From Thermoplasmata archaeon (lineage in GTDB: Archaea > Thermoplasmatota > Thermoplasmata > Thermoplasmatales > Thermoplasmataceae): a stretch of 21,514 nucleotides of DNA. Positions 7,839 through 15,047 of the stretch are shown here, piece by piece. The number at the start of each line of letters is the position of its first letter. Position 1 is the first letter of the stretch. Under the pieces are notes generated by a model. It was not told the origin of the DNA. It worked only from the letters and a program-made list of their open reading frames with translations, and ran no database searches. The stretch spans positions 1 to 21,514 of the forward strand of contig JAJYYD010000049.1 in the NCBI GenBank assembly GCA_021801305.1, written 5' to 3'. The position numbers and the translations under genes were made by a program.

Positions 7839-8492
7839 TTACTGTTTTTTATGTTTATCGAATTCAATTGCAAACTGTAGCACTTCTTCCGGTTTTTTCA
7901 GTAGTGCCAGGGGGTGATACTGCTCCAGGAGTTCTCTTCTCCCTGAACCCCATAAAGCTCCCAGTACCGGTATATTGGCCCCATGGGCGGCCATTATATC
8001 ATATGGCTGATCCCCGATATACAGGACATTGCCACCTGGAGTTCCGATCTTCTTCAGTGCAAGATTAAGAGGCTCCGGATCAGGTTTCTGGTACAGCGTA
8101 TCTTCCTGGCCTATATAGAAGCTGAAGTATTTCCTGATCCCGAACATGGTCAGAAGGGTTTCCGCATCACTTCTGTGGCTTGAAGTTACAACGGCCATTT
8201 CCAGCTTCATTTCCGAGAGTTTCTTCAGCAGTTCCTTCACTCCAGGATAGACTTTTATTGAAGAAAGATTGGCGTTGTAGTATTCCCTGCCGGTATCGTA
8301 TATCACATCCCCATTTTCCGGGAACCACTGGGAAAGAACTTTCTTTACTGGCCTCCCTACAAGCTGGGCATTTTCCTCGCTGGTTATGCCTCTTCCGAGA
8401 ATCTTCCTGAACCCATAATCAGTGGCAACTGCGGACATCCCCTCACTGTCAAGAAGAGTTCCATCCATGTCGAATATTACAGCTTTAAGTAT
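7839..8492 (-). CDS. HAD-superfamily phosphatase, phosphoglycolate/beta-phosphoglucomutase type (start unresolved)
   Basis: The core is a clear HAD hydrolase. Motif I is LKAVIFDMDGTLLDSEG (nucleophile D8 and acid D10 from the coordinate used). Motif II is VVTSSH, motif III is around QKPDPEP (K) and motif IV is YIGDQPYDI. A helical cap of about 65 residues follows motif I. It probably hydrolyses a small phosphorylated metabolite. The start is odd: the conserved protein should begin at the codon before LKAV, which here is ATA (8490-8492). In-frame ATG exists only at 8555, adding 21 unlikely residues. A TATA-like TTATTTAA lies at ~8523-8530, which would start transcription near 8500, downstream of that ATG. 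A one-base indel in the five-T run would instead bring a GTG into frame. The coordinate given is the domain-based start. Confidence 0.75.
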   Translation of the reverse strand: MLKAVIFDMDGTLLDSEGMSAVATDYGFRKILGRGITSEENAQLVGRPVKKVLSQWFPENGDVIYDTGREYYNANLSSIKVYPGVKELLKKLSEMKLEMAVVTSSHRSDAETLLTMFGIRKYFSFYIGQEDTLYQKPDPEPLNLALKKIGTPGGNVLYIGDQPYDIMAAHGANIPVLGALWGSGRRELLEQYHPLALLKKPEEVLQFAIEFDKHKKQ

Positions 8493-8979
8493 GTAAAAAC
8501 ACCCCGTAGATCCATGAAGGGAATTAAATAACAGGTAAAAACTGTTATGGCACATTTTAATGAACCGCAATGATCCGGAGTGTAATCCACTGAACACTAC
8601 ATCACAGGGAAATGGAGATGCACTTGTCCTGGCGGCATTGAAGCTGAATTGAATATGAATATTATGGAACTGACCTTCATTCCAGTTCCTGTGCATTTAT
8701 ATCCGTTTCCCTGATTCATCATCCCCTTTTGAGAATTTTAGTTTGGACATTCATCTGGCAATATTCATTTCCATCTGGTTTCCCGTAGTTTTTGTCGAAC
8801 CAGGCAGAGCTTCTATTGACAGTTTAGTTTCCAATGCCCAGTATTATGAGGTTGTTTCAGGGCCTGAACCGGAGAAGGACCTGGATTTGAAGATATTTCC
8901 CTGCAAATCCCTTTGTGAGGACCTGGCACACAACTATCCTACCTAAGCAAACTCGGTTCCTTTTGTCTTTGACAGGCGT
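8493..8979. other. Gene-poor gap between HAD and radical SAM genes
   Basis: No convincing gene is seen in this ~490-base stretch. It contains the possible N-terminal extension and TATA region of the HAD gene (8493-8560). A 67-codon plus-strand open frame from a TTG at 8743 to 8946 has no family resemblance, no SD and no clear TATA box, and is probably fortuitous. Confidence 0.5.
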
Positions 8980-10023
8980 CTACCACGAAAGATCCCCTTT
9001 CACAAGCGACACCATGGAATCCAGTATCCTTTCCTTTACCATTGATGGATTATGCCAGTTGAACAGAGAGGGCTCAAGATAACAGGCAAGTGCGCACTTA
9101 TTGCAGCTTTCATAAGGAGTCCAGTCATATGTGTTCCAGAGCTTCAGTATATCAGTATCCCATACCTTTGTATTTCCATTGTATTCGTTCAGGACATAAC
9201 ATGGCTGGACTATGTTTCCCAGTGGATCAATATTTATGGTAAGCCATGGCTTGCATTTCCACGGATCATTACCGTACCATGAATTTAGGACTGAACTGAA
9301 ATACTCCTTTGAATTGACTATAGGCAGACCGGCAATTTTGTAGCTTTCAAGCAATTTTATGGTCTCCCTCAACTGCATCTTCTCTGGAGACATTTTTTCT
9401 GCCGTTGTATAATCGTACGCAATCTGAAAGTTCACACTGACACCCAGCTTTACCGCCAGGTCCACAATGCCCTGTGCCTGATCCATATTCTCGTTGGTTA
9501 TGGTAGAGCTTATGGCCAGTGGGATATAATCCCGTGCTGCCTCTATCCCCTCCACGGCATGCCTGAAGGATCCTGCCATACCCCTGAGTCTGTCATGAAC
9601 CTCGCCGATGCCATCCAGGGAGACAAAAATATAGTTCAAACTGTCTTTTATCTCATCCAGTTTTGCCTTGAGGAGCCAGCCGTTTGTCACCATTGAGGTG
9701 TGAAACCTTTTTTTTGACTGGTGCAGTATTTCGCCTATATCCTTTCTGAGAAGTGGTTCTCCGCCTTCAAACCCAAGAAAAGACACCCCGGCCCTCTTGA
9801 GGGATTCCATCATCCTGATCTCCTGATCAATACCCAGGAGCTCTTCGTCTTCTCTCCTCCAGAATGGGCACATCTTGCATTTCAGATTACAGGAATATTG
9901 CAGTTTATGACCTGCAATGAGTGGAAATTTCTTGTTGGGAAGGCTTTTGATAGTCCTCACAATACCTCTTCCCATAACCGAACTTACAAGTGACACATGT
10001 AAACATGGACACCTGTTATTCAT
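8980..10023 (-). CDS. Radical SAM protein with SPASM-like C-terminus
   Basis: The 347-aa product has the radical SAM cluster motif CNLKCKMC (C45, C49, C52), then FEGGEP (87-90) for SAM binding and FVSLDG (133-138). The C-terminus carries a SPASM/twitch-like auxiliary-cluster set: C257 (KCKPW), C275 (QPCYV), and C307, C310, C314 (CNKCALAC). This combination occurs in HpnH-like and peptide- or lipid-modifying radical SAM enzymes. The exact substrate cannot be read from sequence, and no precursor peptide gene was found nearby. The ATG at 10023 has a TATA-like TATTCTATTA about 25 bases upstream. An internal ATG (M17) is a weaker alternative. It appears monocistronic. Confidence 0.85.
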   Translation of the reverse strand: MNNRCPCLHVSLVSSVMGRGIVRTIKSLPNKKFPLIAGHKLQYSCNLKCKMCPFWRREDEELLGIDQEIRMMESLKRAGVSFLGFEGGEPLLRKDIGEILHQSKKRFHTSMVTNGWLLKAKLDEIKDSLNYIFVSLDGIGEVHDRLRGMAGSFRHAVEGIEAARDYIPLAISSTITNENMDQAQGIVDLAVKLGVSVNFQIAYDYTTAEKMSPEKMQLRETIKLLESYKIAGLPIVNSKEYFSSVLNSWYGNDPWKCKPWLTINIDPLGNIVQPCYVLNEYNGNTKVWDTDILKLWNTYDWTPYESCNKCALACYLEPSLFNWHNPSMVKERILDSMVSLVKGDLSW

Positions 10024-10274
10024 ACTTTGCTGAACATGATGTTAATAGAATATGAATCTCCCAGAACAGGATCTGATCTAAATCCATGTCTGATTTGACT
10101 TTTCTACTGAAACAAAAAACACCATATGCTTCCAACCTGGTTTTCTTTGATCGCCTTTGACTTCATGAAATAAACAGGTGACACAATTTATCCAGTGATC
10201 CATGATTCACGGGTTATGAGATCATTTTTACCCAATTTATGATGAAATAAAATTAAGCCGTATCAGGGATTCAA
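10024..10274. other. Intergenic region with divergent promoters
   Basis: This gap holds the minus-strand TATA-like element of the radical SAM gene (~10043-10051) and, at its right end, the AT-rich AAATAAAAT (~10243-10251). The latter is ~26 bases before an ATG at 10275. No gene or RNA is recognised between them. Confidence 0.4.
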
Positions 10275-10370
10275 ATGGTTATCAGGAAGGAAACTATAAG
10301 TGAATATCTCTTTAAACCCCATGGAATATTGCATGAGGAATATGCATCAATCAAGTTGTATGGAAAATGA
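10275..10370 (+). CDS. 31-codon open frame in phase with the downstream hydrolase, ended by TGA
   Basis: ATG at 10275 begins 31 sense codons ending at TGA 10368-10370. The AT-rich AAATAAAAT centred ~27 bases upstream suits a leaderless start. The peptide includes RKETISEYLFKPHGILHEEY, which looks like ordinary protein. It is in the same reading frame as the hydrolase that follows, and the frame is open on both sides of this single TGA. It could be a real small peptide, an upstream regulatory frame, or the N-terminus of a longer hydrolase cut by a nonsense mutation. I cannot tell which. Confidence 0.3.
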   Translation: MVIRKETISEYLFKPHGILHEEYASIKLYGK

Positions 10371-10391
10371 CTTAAGAATGAAGATGATGAT

Positions 10392-11471
10392 TTGACCGTT
10401 TATCTGTTCCGCGAGGATAAAGAAAAAGCTGTGGAGGTCAAGAAAATGGACAGTGGAGAAGCACATTTGTACAATGAGAGAAGTTTGGAATGGAAGGTTC
10501 TGGGTATGCCGGTAAATGGCACGCTTACAGTTCCGGATGATGATAAGAGGCATTCAGCCATAGTCTTTGTTGCAGGGAGTGGACCAACTGACAGAAACTG
10601 GTGTTCCCCGCTTCTGCCTGGATCCAACGGAAGCGGAAAACTGCTGACAGAAAAATTGTCGAGAATGGGTTACATTACACTCAGGTATGATAAACTGGCT
10701 TCAGGCCCCGGTGTAAGGGAGAGAGCGGAACTGTTCAAGGGAAAACTCAGCATGGACACACACCTCCGGGAGCTTTCCGGTGCAGTCAGGACTTTGCTGC
10801 TGGAACTTGGGCATAGAATCAGCAAGATCTTTGTCGCAGCAAACAGTGAAGGAACAATTCATGCCGTGAATTACCAGCTAAATGAAAAAACAGACAAATT
10901 CAGTGGCCTGGTACTGATTTCCCCTCCCGGACGGCCAGTTGGTGCAGTAGCCCGTGATCAGATTAATAGGCAGGTTGATCAAATTCCGGATTCCAAAGCG
11001 GTAATGGAACATTATGACAGTGCGATTGACGCTTTTCTCAATGGCGGGAGCATGAAAGATGATACTGTTCTTCCCGTCTCGTTAAAACAATTCATTGCTT
11101 CACTGTACAATCCATATAATCTGCCCTTTTCCAGGGAATTGTGGAATTATAATCTCTCAGACTACCTTGGTGCTATTTCGGAACCTGTGCTGATCATGAT
11201 TGGCAAAAAAGATATTCAGGTTGACTGGAAAGTTGACGGCGATTGCCTTAAGAATGCTGCGGATGAGAAGAGAAATTTTTCATTTTATTTTCCAGAGAAT
11301 GCAAATCATTTATTGAAGCATGAAGATCGTGAAAAAGCAGACCTGGATGCACAGTATGTATCGAAAAACTACAATGCGGACGGAAGAGATCTTGACGGAG
11401 ATTCATTTGACCACATGGTCCAGTGGATCAGGGATGCCGAAGCAGGACCCAGGCATGAATCAAAACTGTGA
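10392..11471 (+). CDS. Alpha/beta-hydrolase family protein
   Basis: The 359-aa frame from TTG at 10392 encodes an alpha/beta hydrolase. The oxyanion-hole strand is FVAGSGPTDRN (59-69), a hallmark of bacterial and archaeal acyl esterase/dienelactone-hydrolase-like proteins. The nucleophile elbow is AANSEG (S152, Ala in place of the first Gly), the acid is probably D274 (GKKDIQ) and the histidine H306 (NANHLL). The core family usually begins close to residue ~25 here, so an ATG at 10446 (MDSGEAHLY) is an alternative start. The upstream frame is open to a TGA at 10368 and beyond to an ATG at 10275, so the gene may have been longer. A 20-codon frame from 10333 ends in TTGA, overlapping the TTG start by four bases. 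Confidence 0.75.
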   Translation: MTVYLFREDKEKAVEVKKMDSGEAHLYNERSLEWKVLGMPVNGTLTVPDDDKRHSAIVFVAGSGPTDRNWCSPLLPGSNGSGKLLTEKLSRMGYITLRYDKLASGPGVRERAELFKGKLSMDTHLRELSGAVRTLLLELGHRISKIFVAANSEGTIHAVNYQLNEKTDKFSGLVLISPPGRPVGAVARDQINRQVDQIPDSKAVMEHYDSAIDAFLNGGSMKDDTVLPVSLKQFIASLYNPYNLPFSRELWNYNLSDYLGAISEPVLIMIGKKDIQVDWKVDGDCLKNAADEKRNFSFYFPENANHLLKHEDREKADLDAQYVSKNYNADGRDLDGDSFDHMVQWIRDAEAGPRHESKL

Positions 11472-11646
11472 CAAAATGCTTTGGATACTGGAATAACAAA
11501 GGTATGAGAAGAAAAAATGAAATGTTCAATAATGCATTGTAATGAGATCCATCCCGGGGCTAAAATATAGACTTCCTGGCTGAAATTCAATGTCTGAGGG
11601 AAACACAAAAATTTAATGGGCATCTGTCATGCTTTTACGTTGCTAT

Positions 11647-12138
11647 ATGAAAGATGAACTGAAGCAAGATGCAAAAGGATCAGAATTACCTGGCAGGAAC
11701 AGGAAAAGATCATACTCAGGATTCACCAGGGAGGAGATAGAAGCCATGAAAGAACATACGAGGGAGATGAAAACAGATTCTACAGGCAGTTCACGTTCAA
11801 ACAAAGCGGATAATGAGAAAGAGGTACTCTCCAGGATTGCTGAGATGCCAGATCATGACAGAGCAATTGCAGAGAGGATTCATGAACTTATCAGGATAAG
11901 TGCACCATCTCTTTCCCCCAGGACATGGTACGGGATGCCTGCGTATTCTCTTGATAACCGGATAATATGCTTTTTCCAGAGTTCACATAAATTCAAGAGC
12001 AGGTATTCCACCCTGGGGTTTTCAGACAGGGCTATGCTGGATGACGGTGATATCTGGCCCACTTCATTTGCAATTAAGGATCTTTCCAGGACCGTGGAAG
12101 AAAAAGTAAAAGCCCTGCTGGAAAAGGCGGTAAAATGA
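11647..12138 (+). CDS. DUF1801 (YdhG-like) protein
   Basis: The C-terminal ~100 residues match the DUF1801/YdhG fold very well: SPRTWYGMPAYSLDN, IICFFQSSHKFKSRYSTLGF, then DDGDIWPTSFAIKDL. The N-terminal ~60 residues are polar, rich in K, R, E and S, and include GFTREEIEAMKEHTREMK, a helix often seen before the domain in such proteins. The biochemical role of the family is unknown. The ATG at 11629 is only ~17 bases from a TATA-like AAATTTAA, so I prefer the ATG at 11647 (34 bases, short leader). The stop overlaps the ATG of a second DUF1801 gene (ATGA), so the two are translationally coupled. Confidence 0.8.
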   Translation: MKDELKQDAKGSELPGRNRKRSYSGFTREEIEAMKEHTREMKTDSTGSSRSNKADNEKEVLSRIAEMPDHDRAIAERIHELIRISAPSLSPRTWYGMPAYSLDNRIICFFQSSHKFKSRYSTLGFSDRAMLDDGDIWPTSFAIKDLSRTVEEKVKALLEKAVK

Positions 12139-12554
12139 CAGAGAAGGAAAATGCAACAAGGAATAGAGAAGTGGAAAATATAATAAAGAACGTTAAAGAC
12201 TGGCGTGGTGATAAGATGTCACAGGCCAGAAACATAATTCTTGAGGCTGATCCAGACATAGTTGAGGAAGTGAAGTGGAAGAAACCCAGTAACCCGGCAG
12301 GAGTCCCTGTGTGGTCCCACAATGGTATCATATGCATGGGAAATATCCTCAAGAACGCAGTAAGGCTTACTTTCCCGAAAGGATCTATGATCAATGATCC
12401 TGAGGGAATTTTCAACACAAGACTTGACAGCAAAACAGTTCGTGGTGTTGATTACCTGAAGGACAGCAAAATTGATCAGAACGCCCTCAAAGAACTAGTA
12501 AAGGAAGCTGCCAAAGTTAATCTCCTGAAACCCCCGGCAGGGAAGAGAAAATGA
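12135..12554 (+). CDS. DUF1801 (YdhG-like) protein, second copy
   Basis: A 139-aa protein of the same broad DUF1801 superfamily as the preceding gene but clearly diverged. VEEVKWKKPSNPAGVPVWSH and NGIICMGNILKNAVRLTFPKG correspond to the conserved sheet, and the C-terminus ends in a lysine-rich helix (LKELVKEAAKVNLL). Its ATG at 12135 overlaps the TGA of the first gene, the typical sign of coupled translation and possibly of a heteromeric pair. Function unknown. Members of this family are widespread in bacteria as single small cytosolic proteins. Confidence 0.82.
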   Translation: MTEKENATRNREVENIIKNVKDWRGDKMSQARNIILEADPDIVEEVKWKKPSNPAGVPVWSHNGIICMGNILKNAVRLTFPKGSMINDPEGIFNTRLDSKTVRGVDYLKDSKIDQNALKELVKEAAKVNLLKPPAGKRK

Positions 12555-12702
12555 CATAAAATGATCTGCAGAAAAAATAGCCCAACTTAAGCTGCCAGGA
12601 GCATTGAATACAGTTCAGCATATGCTTCGGCTCCGATAACATCAGCTTTTGCAGCCAAGCCGATTGTGGGGAAACCTGAAATTATATGCAGAAGACATGG
12701 TT

Positions 12703-13623
12703 TCAGGACCTATCAGGTACATTGGCTGAATATTCCGCATCTGGAAAAAGGCTTGAACCGGAAACATTAATTTCATCGCTGACCCAATCCTTTATTCTGC
12801 TCACTGCCACAATACCTCCTGTAGGCACGGAAAGGGTAAAGTTCTCCACTTCTGGCATTTTACCCAGAGTTTTCATGAGGTCCTCAAATTCCGCAACACT
12901 TTCTGAGAAACCAATATAATACGCCCCTCTGGAATTCGAAAACGATACCGCCTCCAGTAACTTCTTATTGGAAAACCTGATCTTAGTGCCCTGGGACCTG
13001 AACTGGACAATAAGGCCAAAAATCATTGAACCGCTGTTTGAGAAATCCCCGGAATATACTGGCAGTAGTATCTTCTGGTCAAGCATTTTCGTGCGGTACT
13101 TCATAACAGTTTTTCTTGAAAGACCTGTTCTGCGGGAGATGGATGTGCTTGTAATTCTTGGATTTTCAATAAGATGGTATATCACTTTCCATTCTATCCT
13201 GGATATGCTTCCTGATCCTCCGGCCACCGAAAACAGCCCCGGCTTGATGATCTGGCTTTTAATGCCCATCAATTTTTCAAGTTCATGAGTAATATCTGCG
13301 GTTTCTCCTTTTAAGTATGCCGTTATGATGATATTTCTGTTATGATCTGACCATATAAATACAACATCAGCTATTTTCAGCAGTTCTTCTTTTATGGTTT
13401 TGTTGAATTCTTTATTTTCGAAAATAAAGGATACAGCCTTCCTCTTAAAATAAAATGGAGAAGGGATAAGATGCATTGCAAAACGTGTAGGGTCTCCAGA
13501 AAGTGATTTCAATCTCTTCCTTATGGACGTTTCACTGATTCCGAGTTTGTTGCCGATGTCCTGCATTGAGGCAAATGGGTCTTTAAAGAGATCAGCGATT
13601 ATCTGGAAGTCCACGACGTCCAT
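12703..13623 (-). CDS. Transcriptional regulator with two HTH domains, Lrp/AsnC-like
   Basis: From the ATG at 13623 the product has 306 aa. It opens with an AsnC-like winged HTH (residues ~3-40, DPFASMQDIGNKLGISETSI). A mixed alpha/beta segment follows, then a second HTH (~143-182, NPRITSTSISRRTGLSRKTV) and a C-terminal RAM-like ligand domain. Such duplicated-HTH regulators are common in Thermoplasmata and Haloarchaea; the effector is unknown. I chose 13623 because the perfect AT palindrome TATTTAAATA is centred 27-28 bases upstream, ideal for a leaderless start. An ATG at 13662 (13 residues longer) also has its own TATA-like element, so two starts are possible. It is divergent from a membrane protein gene, its most likely target besides itself. 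Confidence 0.78.
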   Translation of the reverse strand: MDVVDFQIIADLFKDPFASMQDIGNKLGISETSIRKRLKSLSGDPTRFAMHLIPSPFYFKRKAVSFIFENKEFNKTIKEELLKIADVVFIWSDHNRNIIITAYLKGETADITHELEKLMGIKSQIIKPGLFSVAGGSGSISRIEWKVIYHLIENPRITSTSISRRTGLSRKTVMKYRTKMLDQKILLPVYSGDFSNSGSMIFGLIVQFRSQGTKIRFSNKKLLEAVSFSNSRGAYYIGFSESVAEFEDLMKTLGKMPEVENFTLSVPTGGIVAVSRIKDWVSDEINVSGSSLFPDAEYSANVPDRS

Positions 13624-13645
13624 ATCTGTTCGTATTTGAATTTTG

Positions 13646-13655
13646 TATTTAAATA
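13646..13655 (-). promoter_or_regulatory. Palindromic TATA box of the double-HTH regulator
   Basis: TATTTAAATA is a perfect 10-bp palindrome centred 27-28 bases before the ATG at 13623. This fits an archaeal TATA box giving a leaderless mRNA. Confidence 0.5.
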
Positions 13656-13687
13656 TGGACATTTTCGAACCTGAGGTTTAGCTGTTC

Positions 13688-13697
13688 TTTAATAATT
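13688..13697 (+). promoter_or_regulatory. TATA-like element between divergent regulator and membrane protein genes
   Basis: TTTAATAATT (reverse AATTATTAAA) lies ~26-34 bases from the membrane gene ATG at 13723 on one side and ~26-35 bases from the alternative regulator ATG at 13662 on the other. It could serve as a shared bidirectional element. Confidence 0.35.
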
Positions 13698-13722
13698 GCG
13701 GTTAATATTGATCAGGCTGAAA

Positions 13723-14196
13723 ATGGAAGGAAATGGCATAAAATTGCATCGCATCAGAAACACGGGAATCGTATTCCTGGCACTTATAGGACTTCAGTTC
13801 TGGCTTGGAATGAGCATAAATCTTGAAGTCAGTCTACCTGTGAAGCATCTTTCAGCATTTTCCTCACTGTTTTACTATGCAGGCCACTTTGGCTTTGTAC
13901 TTGCCCATGTTACAAATGGTTTCCTTCTGCTTGTTTTTTCATTGTTATACCTTGTATTTGCATTCAAATCTAGCATTGGGCCTCTAAAAATAATAAGCAT
14001 AATTGGTACTGCTTCCGTGATTGGAGCAATATCGCTTGGGATTCTCTTTCTGATGTCGGGGCAGTTCTTTGGCTGGTCCATAGGGATGACAATGAGCGCA
14101 GTTTCAGCCCTGATAGTGTATTCCCTGGGATTCTATTTTATTGGAATTGAATATGGCAGAAGAATTAATTCTGATGTTTCTGTGATCCGCAATTAA
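13723..14196 (+). CDS. Small four-helix membrane protein
   Basis: The 157-aa product has four clear membrane segments at about residues 13-33, 59-82, 88-112 and 118-141. A short polar N-terminus is rich in K and R (KLHRIRN) and the C-terminal tail is polar. H55 and H62 flank the start of the second helix (YYAGHFGFVLAH) and could bind heme or metal, but this is only a suggestion. No family is recognised. I prefer the ATG at 13723 over a TTG at 13696 because of the TATA-like element ~26-30 bases upstream and the basic residues before helix 1. It is divergent from the double-HTH regulator and probably under its control. Confidence 0.68.
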   Translation: MEGNGIKLHRIRNTGIVFLALIGLQFWLGMSINLEVSLPVKHLSAFSSLFYYAGHFGFVLAHVTNGFLLLVFSLLYLVFAFKSSIGPLKIISIIGTASVIGAISLGILFLMSGQFFGWSIGMTMSAVSALIVYSLGFYFIGIEYGRRINSDVSVIRN

Positions 14197-14483
14197 AGTC
14201 ATTTTTCAGGATCCCATGTACCTGTTCAACTTGGTTACATACATTTAATCTTTTTGGACCGGAACTCCATTACCAATCACAATTTACTGATAAGGGGCAT
14301 CTCCGTCCATCCTCCACATTAAAGACATGCAACATTTCTACTGCGATCTCTTTTGGAAGTTCTGGAATCTCCTTTTATACCGCTTTTCAACGGATTACAG
14401 GAAGTATTTTCTTGCATACCCAACCCCATTTCCAATTCATGCGTTAATCAAAACCTTATATCACTAAATTGCAATACATGTAT

Positions 14484-15008
14484 ATGTCCGCCGAAGATAA
14501 ACTGAAAACAATTATTGAAAAATCAAGAAAAGCATCTCAGGATGGCTCACTGGTTACTTACGATCTTACCACAGGAGTAGATTTTTCCAATCCTAAGGCT
14601 GTTGCAAAGGTACTTTCGCAAGTGTTCTTTGAAAAAGATGCACTGAACTGGTTCAAGGTTAATGACGACAAAATAGACTTTGTTCCCACATACAAAGTCA
14701 GGGTTGTCATGAAGGAAGAACATAATAAAAAACTGGAAAGTACTGTAGATGATTTTCTGGCTGACCTAAAGAAGGAAGATATCTCCAGAGATTTTTCCAG
14801 GCAGATCAAGGACGATGCCACCAATGCTATACGCCTTCAGTCGGCAATCACTACAAGCGCACTGAAATCAACACTCTTCCACCATTCTTTGGATAAGGTA
14901 TATTCAGATGAAATAAAGGACGACCTTTTTGTGGATCTTCTGGAAAAACTTGAAATAAGATCACTTAACAATGAGGACCTGATGGACTGGAAAAAGCTTC
15001 CTCTCTGA
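14484..15008 (+). CDS. Hypothetical protein, 174 aa
   Basis: An acidic/basic mixed, soluble protein that I do not recognise. It is predicted mainly helical: KLKTIIEKSRKASQDG at the start, a strand-rich middle (KIDFVPTYKVRVVMKEEHNK), then long helices (KLESTVDDFLADLKKED, DATNAIRLQSAITTSALK) and a C-terminal helix. No transmembrane segment, signal peptide or cysteine motif is seen. Three starts are near (TTG 14469, ATG 14478, ATG 14484). The last is chosen because TTATAT is centred about 25-26 bases upstream. The gene ends 39 bases before the DUF5680 gene, which has its own TATA box. Confidence 0.6.
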   Translation: MSAEDKLKTIIEKSRKASQDGSLVTYDLTTGVDFSNPKAVAKVLSQVFFEKDALNWFKVNDDKIDFVPTYKVRVVMKEEHNKKLESTVDDFLADLKKEDISRDFSRQIKDDATNAIRLQSAITTSALKSTLFHHSLDKVYSDEIKDDLFVDLLEKLEIRSLNNEDLMDWKKLPL

Positions 15009-15010
15009 TC

Positions 15011-15020
15011 TTTTATAAAT
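15011..15020 (+). promoter_or_regulatory. TATA box of the DUF5680 gene
   Basis: TTTTATAAAT is a near-consensus archaeal TATA box. Its centre is ~25 bases before an out-of-frame ATG at 15041 and ~32 bases before the DUF5680 ATG at 15048. Confidence 0.55.
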
Positions 15021-15047
15021 TTAATCTTTCCATATTTCAAATGATTA

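Noticed and set aside
8743..8946. A 67-codon plus-strand frame starting with TTG
   Set aside because: No SD, no TATA box at the right spacing and no recognisable protein features, so treated as chance.
10368..10370. TGA upstream of the alpha/beta hydrolase as a selenocysteine codon
   Set aside because: No SECIS-like structure was evident, this archaeal lineage is not known for selenocysteine, and hydrolases of this type do not use it.
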